A DNA stretch of 50,009 bases. It comes from Balneolales bacterium. Its GTDB lineage: Bacteria; Bacteroidota; Rhodothermia; Balneolales; Cyclonatronaceae. The stretch is from positions 1-50,009 of the forward strand of contig JAFIET010000018.1 in NCBI GenBank assembly GCA_020832405.1, given 5' to 3'. Each line of letters opens with the position of its first letter. Within the stretch, counting starts at the first letter, position 1. The notes beneath the pieces are model-generated. The model did not search any database. It was not told the origin of the DNA and worked only from the letters and a program-made list of their open reading frames with translations. Below, in pieces: positions 45,498 to 50,009 of this stretch. The position numbers were made by a program, and so were the translations under genes.

Positions 45498-45515
45498 TCA
45501 TCAGTGACATTTTCT

Positions 45516-45578
45516 GACGCTGCATTGCCCGGACGACGACTCATTTTTCGTCACTCAGGCCCTGCAGCGTCTTTTTTT
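45516..45578 (+). terminator. Intrinsic terminator after rsmB
   Basis: Stem GACGCTGCA (45516-45524) / TGCAGCGTC (45563-45571) followed by seven T. The 38-nt loop contains a second small hairpin GACGA/TCGTC. Confidence 0.75.
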
Positions 45579-45665
45579 GTCACCCTGTCAGTTGTCACTT
45601 TCCCCGAATTTAAAATTTAACCTCACGCCCTGCACTCAGGGCAATTCCTGAACAGCCTGAATTTT

Positions 45666-48332
45666 ATGAGCACTTCTGAAATCCCCAAAATCTTCTCCCC
45701 TTCCGAAGCTGAAGCCAAATGGTACCCTTTTTGGGAAAAGAACGGTTTCTTCCGCTCCGTGCCCGATGAGCGCGAGCCGTACGCCATCGTAATTCCGCCA
45801 CCCAACGTAACCGGGGTGCTGCACATGGGGCACATGCTCAACAATACGATTCAGGATGTCATCATACGCCGGGCCCGCATGATGGGCAAAAACGCCTGCT
45901 GGGTGCCCGGCACCGATCACGCTTCTATTGCAACTGAAGCCAAGGTAGTGGCACGGCTGCGCGAAAAGGGAATCAAAAAAAGTGATCTGAGCCGCGATGA
46001 ATTCATGAGGCACGCCTGGGACTGGACCAACGAGTACGGAGATACCATCCTGAAACAGCTTCGCAAGCTTGGTGCCTCCTGCGACTGGCAGCGTACCCGC
46101 TTCACTCTTGAAGCAGATTTATATGATGCGGTAATCGACTGCTTCATCCATTTTTATGAAAAAGGTCAGATTTACCGCGGCCTGCGCATGGTAAACTGGG
46201 ATCCTGTGGCCAAAACTGCCCTCTCCGATGAGGAAGTGATTCACAAAGAGGTTAGCTCAAAGCTTTATTACGTAAAGTATCAGGTGAAGGACGCTGATGC
46301 GTTTGTGACCATCGCCACGACCCGGCCTGAGACCATTCTGGCCGATACTGCGGTTTGTGTGAACCCGAATGACGATCGATACACGCATCTCGTCGGTAAG
46401 AAAGTCATCATTCCGATGGTGAACCGCGAAGTGCCGGTTATTGCCGATGAATACGTGGAGATGGAGTTTGGCACGGGCTGCCTGAAGGTGACACCCGCCC
46501 ACGACGTAAACGACAACGATCTCGGCATCAAACACGGGCTTGAGGTTATTGACATGCTGAATGATGACGCTACCCTGAGCGACACCGCACAGTTTTATAT
46601 CGGGGAAGACCGCTTCAAAGCCCGCAAGCTCATCATAAGCGATCTGGAAGAAGCCGGTTTACTTGTGAAGGTTGAAGACATCAAAAATAAAGTCGGGTAT
46701 TCCGAGCGTACCGATGCCGTAATCGAGCCGAAGCTGTCGCTGCAATGGTTCCTCAAAATGGAAGAGACCGCAAAACCCGCCCTCGACAACGTGATGAACG
46801 AAACGATCCGGTTTTTCCCGGAGAAGTTCAAAAACAGCTATCGCAACTGGATGGAAAACGTGCACGACTGGTGCATATCGCGACAGCTTTGGTGGGGACA
46901 TCAGATTCCGGCATGGTATTACGGCAGCGGTGAAAACGATTACGTGATTGCCAAAACCGAGGAAGAAGCGCTCCAAAAAGCGAAGGCGAAATCAGGCCTG
47001 GATGCCATCACCCTAAAACAGGATGAAGATGTACTCGACACCTGGTTCTCTTCCTGGCTGTGGCCGATTTCAGTGTTTGACGGCTTCAAAAATCCGGACG
47101 GGGAGGAAATCAACTATTACTACCCCACCAAAGATCTGGTTACCGCGCCTGAAATCATGTTTTTCTGGGTAGCGCGGATGATTATGGCCGGTTACGAGTT
47201 CCGTGGCGAGAAGCCGTTCAGCAATGTGTACTATCACGGCATTGTACGCGACAAGCAGCGCCGCAAGATGTCCAAGTCACTGGGTAATTCTCCTGATCCC
47301 ATCGAACTCATTAATAAATTCGGTGCCGACGGTACCCGCGTAGGTATGTTGTTTTCAGCGCCGGCCGGGAATGACCTCATGTTTGATGAAGCCCTCTGTG
47401 AGCAGGGTCGCAATTTCTCCAACAAAATCTGGAACGCCTTCCGCTTCCTCTCCATGAATATGGAGGAGGGTGAAACTTACACCCCAAGCCTGGCGCTTGA
47501 TGCCGGATTTCTGCCCGATCAGTGGATGCTTTCCCGCCTGAACCGCACCATTTCGGAGATGGATGAAAGTTTTGAGCAATTCCGTCTGAATGAAGCCCTT
47601 CAGAAAATTTATTCGCTGGTTTGGGATGATTTCTGTGACTGGTACATCGAGCTGATTAAGCCCGAAACCCCGGGCTCCAAAATCGAAAAGGCGCGCCTGG
47701 AAAGAGCCCTTGGCCTTTTCGAAGCGCTGATGAAGCTGCTTCACCCCTTCACTCCGTTTATTTCTGAAGAAATCTGGCAGCGTATTCAGAAACGTAGTAC
47801 CGGCGAGGCGCTGATCGTTTCGGCATGGCCGGAAGCTGACAAAAGCCTGATTAACGACGATATTGAATCCCGCTTTGTGATGGTTCAGGAGCTTGTTTCG
47901 GCCATGCGGAATATCCGCGCCGAATCCGGGCTCTCTCCTAATCTTGAGCTGGAAGTGATGCTGCGCGTACCCGATGAAGAAACCGCAACACAACTTAAGT
48001 CTGTTCAGGGCCTCATCCTGAGGCTTCAGAAAACCAAAAGCCTGGAGATAGGCACTGCCTTTGAGAAACCTTCGCAGTCAGCCAGCGCCCTGGTGAAAGG
48101 TACGGAGCTCATCATCCCCATGGCCGACCATATTGATGTGGACAAAGAGCGCGAGCGTATCCAAAAAGAAATTCAGCGTACTGAGGGCTTCCTCAAATCT
48201 GTAAGCGGAAAACTCTCAAACGAAAAGTTCGTGAACAACGCACCCGAAGCCGTTGTCGCTAAAGAGCGGGCTAAACAAGCCGATGCGGAAGCAAATCTGG
48301 AGAAGCTGAGGGCAGCTTTGGAGGAGTTGTAA
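45666..48332 (+). CDS. valS: Valyl-tRNA synthetase
   Basis: This class I synthetase (888 aa) attaches valine to tRNA-Val. HIGH-type motif HMGH (residues 53-56 in PPPNVTGVLHMGHML) and KMSKS at about residue 533 (RRKMSKSLGNSPDP). The editing (CP1) domain includes ATTRPETILADTAVCVNP, the threonine-rich site that removes Thr-tRNA. The anticodon domain contains WDDFCDWYIELIKPE, and the C-terminal arm (last about 65 residues, IDVDKERERIQKEIQR) is a coiled coil that contacts the tRNA. Length and order are typical of ValS. It appears monocistronic between two non-coding gaps. Confidence 0.98.
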   Translation: MSTSEIPKIFSPSEAEAKWYPFWEKNGFFRSVPDEREPYAIVIPPPNVTGVLHMGHMLNNTIQDVIIRRARMMGKNACWVPGTDHASIATEAKVVARLREKGIKKSDLSRDEFMRHAWDWTNEYGDTILKQLRKLGASCDWQRTRFTLEADLYDAVIDCFIHFYEKGQIYRGLRMVNWDPVAKTALSDEEVIHKEVSSKLYYVKYQVKDADAFVTIATTRPETILADTAVCVNPNDDRYTHLVGKKVIIPMVNREVPVIADEYVEMEFGTGCLKVTPAHDVNDNDLGIKHGLEVIDMLNDDATLSDTAQFYIGEDRFKARKLIISDLEEAGLLVKVEDIKNKVGYSERTDAVIEPKLSLQWFLKMEETAKPALDNVMNETIRFFPEKFKNSYRNWMENVHDWCISRQLWWGHQIPAWYYGSGENDYVIAKTEEEALQKAKAKSGLDAITLKQDEDVLDTWFSSWLWPISVFDGFKNPDGEEINYYYPTKDLVTAPEIMFFWVARMIMAGYEFRGEKPFSNVYYHGIVRDKQRRKMSKSLGNSPDPIELINKFGADGTRVGMLFSAPAGNDLMFDEALCEQGRNFSNKIWNAFRFLSMNMEEGETYTPSLALDAGFLPDQWMLSRLNRTISEMDESFEQFRLNEALQKIYSLVWDDFCDWYIELIKPETPGSKIEKARLERALGLFEALMKLLHPFTPFISEEIWQRIQKRSTGEALIVSAWPEADKSLINDDIESRFVMVQELVSAMRNIRAESGLSPNLELEVMLRVPDEETATQLKSVQGLILRLQKTKSLEIGTAFEKPSQSASALVKGTELIIPMADHIDVDKERERIQKEIQRTEGFLKSVSGKLSNEKFVNNAPEAVVAKERAKQADAEANLEKLRAALEEL

Positions 48333-48455
48333 GGTAATTATGTTCATTGAAACATCTATTATTTCACAAGAATTATTAGTCTTAAAATAAATGCAACCTT
48401 CTCACAAATGAGAACTTAGTACTCAAAACTGTAGTTTATACTATCATTTACTCGT

Positions 48456-48488
48456 TAAGCCTTCATAATATCATTTTCTGAAGGCTTA
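48456..48488. other. 10-bp hairpin in the valS-lipoprotein gap
   Basis: TAAGCCTTCA (48456-48465) / TGAAGGCTTA (48479-48488) with a 13-nt AT-rich loop. It lacks a T-run, so it may be a weak terminator of valS, a processing site or a regulatory hairpin. Nothing else is seen in the 238-nt gap (48333-48570). Confidence 0.45.
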
Positions 48489-48570
48489 TACAGGGGAAGT
48501 CAAGAGGCATTAAATCTGTCTCTGCAAATATTTAAACTATCCTACTGAACTGACTAAATTTATCTTAGTA

Positions 48571-49488
48571 ATGAAAACTATGTATATCATCTTTTCAGCC
48601 GGACTATTTCTTTTATCCTGCGGAACCGAACCCAATACAGATGTTTTTTTTCTGAGCGAAAATGGAGTAACCATTAAATGCCCGGGTGTTAATATCGGTG
48701 AAACCGGCATCGTAGATGGCATTGAATACGAGGCTGTCGACAGAGCCTTATTGGAACAAAGAATTGAGGAAGGAGCCAATTTATCGAAAGTTTGCGTCAG
48801 CAATATAAACGATATGGCAGCTCTGTTTGCCGGAACCGATTTTAACGAGCCGATTGATAACTGGGATGTCAGTTCCGTTACCAGCATGAGAGCTATGTTT
48901 GCTCAGTCTCGGTTTAACCAACCTATTGAAAACTGGGATGTAGGCTCGGTTACCAATATGAGTCGTATGTTCTGGAGATCTTCATTTAATCAGCCGATTG
49001 ATAAATGGGACGTAAGTTCTGTTACATCAACGGCCTCAATGTTTAAATTATCGCCATTTAATCAACCGCTCAACAGCTGGGATGTTAGCTCTGTTACCCA
49101 CATGTATGAAATGTTTGCAGGTTTCTCTAATACTGAGGGTGTGGAAGAATCCGCATTTAATCAGCCGCTTGATCAGTGGGACGTAAGCTCAGCCATATAC
49201 ATGTCAAATATGTTTGCTTATTCCCCGTTTAATCAGCCGCTCGAGACATGGGATGTGAGTTCAGCGAGGCATATGTCCGCGATGTTTATAAACACCCCAT
49301 TTAATCACCCACTCGATAGCTGGGACGTAAGTTCTGCAACAAATATGTCTGGTATGTTTGCTGATACTCCTTTTAATCAGCCTATTAATGAGTGGTGTGT
49401 GGAATCATTCACTCAGGAGCCCTTAGATTTTTCAAAAAACGCGCCGCTTACTCCCGAAAATACGCCCGTTTGGGGAACGTGCCCTTGA
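48571..49488 (+). CDS. Lipoprotein with DUF285 (BspA-type) surface repeats
   Basis: This 305-aa lipoprotein has signal and lipobox FLLSCG (Cys 17), so it is predicted to be anchored by lipid. After about 60 residues come eight repeats of FNQPLxxWDVSSVTxMxxMF (about 25 residues, one longer by about 10), the DUF285/Mycoplasma_2 repeat found in BspA-like and other surface proteins. Repeats of this kind form a solenoid and are often involved in adhesion. The last repeat ends in WCVESF with a Cys, perhaps paired with the final GTCP Cys. The repeats are very similar to each other, so copy number may vary between strains. It appears to be transcribed alone. Confidence 0.9.
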   Translation: MKTMYIIFSAGLFLLSCGTEPNTDVFFLSENGVTIKCPGVNIGETGIVDGIEYEAVDRALLEQRIEEGANLSKVCVSNINDMAALFAGTDFNEPIDNWDVSSVTSMRAMFAQSRFNQPIENWDVGSVTNMSRMFWRSSFNQPIDKWDVSSVTSTASMFKLSPFNQPLNSWDVSSVTHMYEMFAGFSNTEGVEESAFNQPLDQWDVSSAIYMSNMFAYSPFNQPLETWDVSSARHMSAMFINTPFNHPLDSWDVSSATNMSGMFADTPFNQPINEWCVESFTQEPLDFSKNAPLTPENTPVWGTCP

Positions 49489-49857
49489 CCGTTATTTAGT
49501 TTGTAAGAAATCATTACGTTCGTATTTCACATGAAATAAGATTGCAGTTAGCTTTGGTATATGAATCCTTAAATCCTCTATTTTTTTCTGCGATTAACTG
49601 GGTTTAGTGACACTAAGAAACTCAGATTTTTGGGATCAAATTTTATGCTTTTTAGATGGGCTTATTTCTTGATTATTGGGCAGGGCTATATCGTCAGCAG
49701 ATAGTATGCATTTGGGATAAGTCGAGGTATTTATAAGTGGTCATAGGCTCGAATCTTGAGGAGGAGGAAAGCCGAAAGCTACTAAACTTCGCAAAAACCT
49801 GTGGGGGTATCCCCACAGGTTTTTCTTTCCTCCCGATTCGTGCACTTCAAATGTTAA
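49489..49857. other. Intergenic region with no recognised gene
   Basis: Apart from the strong terminator at 49793-49824 I see no gene. A tRNA-like T-arm (GGCTCGAATC, about 49746-49755) is present but the rest of a tRNA does not fold. Confidence 0.5.
49793..49824. terminator. Strong bidirectional terminator
   Basis: AAAAACCTGTGGGG (49793-49806) / CCCCACAGGTTTTT (49811-49824) is a 14-bp perfect stem with a GTAT loop; the A/T ends give T-runs in both directions. Confidence 0.9.
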
Positions 49858-50009
49858 TTAGCCCTGCAGGTTAGCCGACAACAGCCAGTCCCTGTTATCT
49901 GGAAAGGCCTTGAAATTGATCATGGCTTCAGAGCTGATTTGATTGTTGAAAACAAAGTGCTGATTGAAATTAAATCGGTTCAAAAAATACTCAGAGTTCA
50001 CAAAAAGCA
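49858..50009 (+). pseudogene. GxxExxY family protein, 5'-truncated and cut by the window end
   Basis: The frame opens after a TAA at 49855-49857 and encodes RQQPVPVIWKGLEIDHGFRADLIVENKVLIEIKSVQ, broken here only by the window edge. It matches the middle of GxxExxY proteins (PDDEXK_3 nuclease-like fold): the D of GFRADLIVE and the E-x-K of IEIKSV are the expected core residues. The N-terminal part with the GxxExxY motif, normally about 50 residues before this, is absent upstream, where the sequence is a terminator, and no ATG or GTG precedes the matched part in frame. The gene is therefore probably a remnant, but the rest lies outside the window. Confidence 0.7.

Noticed and set aside
49735-49765. 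tRNA-like T-arm GGCTCGAATC
   Set aside because: The T-stem pairs poorly and no matching D-arm, anticodon arm or acceptor stem could be found around it, so at most a decayed relic.

Overview
The window comes from a Gram-negative bacterium of the Bacteroidota/Balneolota/Rhodothermota group. The evidence is a secreted protein ending in a type IX secretion (T9SS) sorting domain with the NYPNPFNP signature, an LpxH-type lipid A enzyme, an atpDC pair standing apart from other atp genes, the gene order yceD-rpmF-plsX-fabH-fabD-fabG-acpP-fabF-rnc, and promoters of the form TTG-N19-21-TAnnTTTG. I cannot name a species. Order Balneolales or a close relative is my best guess.

Layout. (1) 1-570: a broken arsenic-type locus, in which an ArsR repressor fragment is joined to the last third of a YraQ/ArsP-like permease. 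(2) 843-19639, minus strand: cell-surface and secreted proteins. A 14-repeat propeller protein with a T9SS tail stands alone. Next comes a tight three-gene unit, transcribed as an outer-membrane beta-barrel (584 aa), a giant 4017-aa exported protein and a fibronectin-III protein (689 aa). (3) 19640-20707: an AT-rich 1 kb gap with a short structured stretch that looks like a mobile-element remnant. (4) 20708-28862, minus strand: a propeller lipoprotein, a TPR protein, and an envelope operon ispB-like / NYN-domain protein / lpxH / PBP1A. (5) 29189-41822, plus strand: pfkA-pgi-deoxynucleoside kinase, then the fatty-acid and phospholipid cluster through rnc, then ilvE, then thyA-folA. (6) 41938-43953, minus strand: atpD-atpC. 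(7) 44178-49488, plus strand: rsmB, valS and a DUF285-repeat lipoprotein. The window ends in a 5'-truncated GxxExxY gene.

How the parts fit. Most of the right half is housekeeping: glycolysis entry, dNTP supply (dNK, ThyA, DHFR), fatty-acid initiation and elongation, ATP synthase, rRNA modification and tRNA charging. The left half is accessory surface biology. The best candidate for an undescribed system is the barrel / giant / FN3 unit at 3723-19639. Its giant member carries a TANFOR-like N-terminus, at least two tandem modules about 745 residues apart, a roughly 475-residue helical block and an Ig-like C-terminus. Its function cannot be read from the sequence.

I saw no CRISPR array, rRNA, convincing tRNA, intact transposase or prophage.
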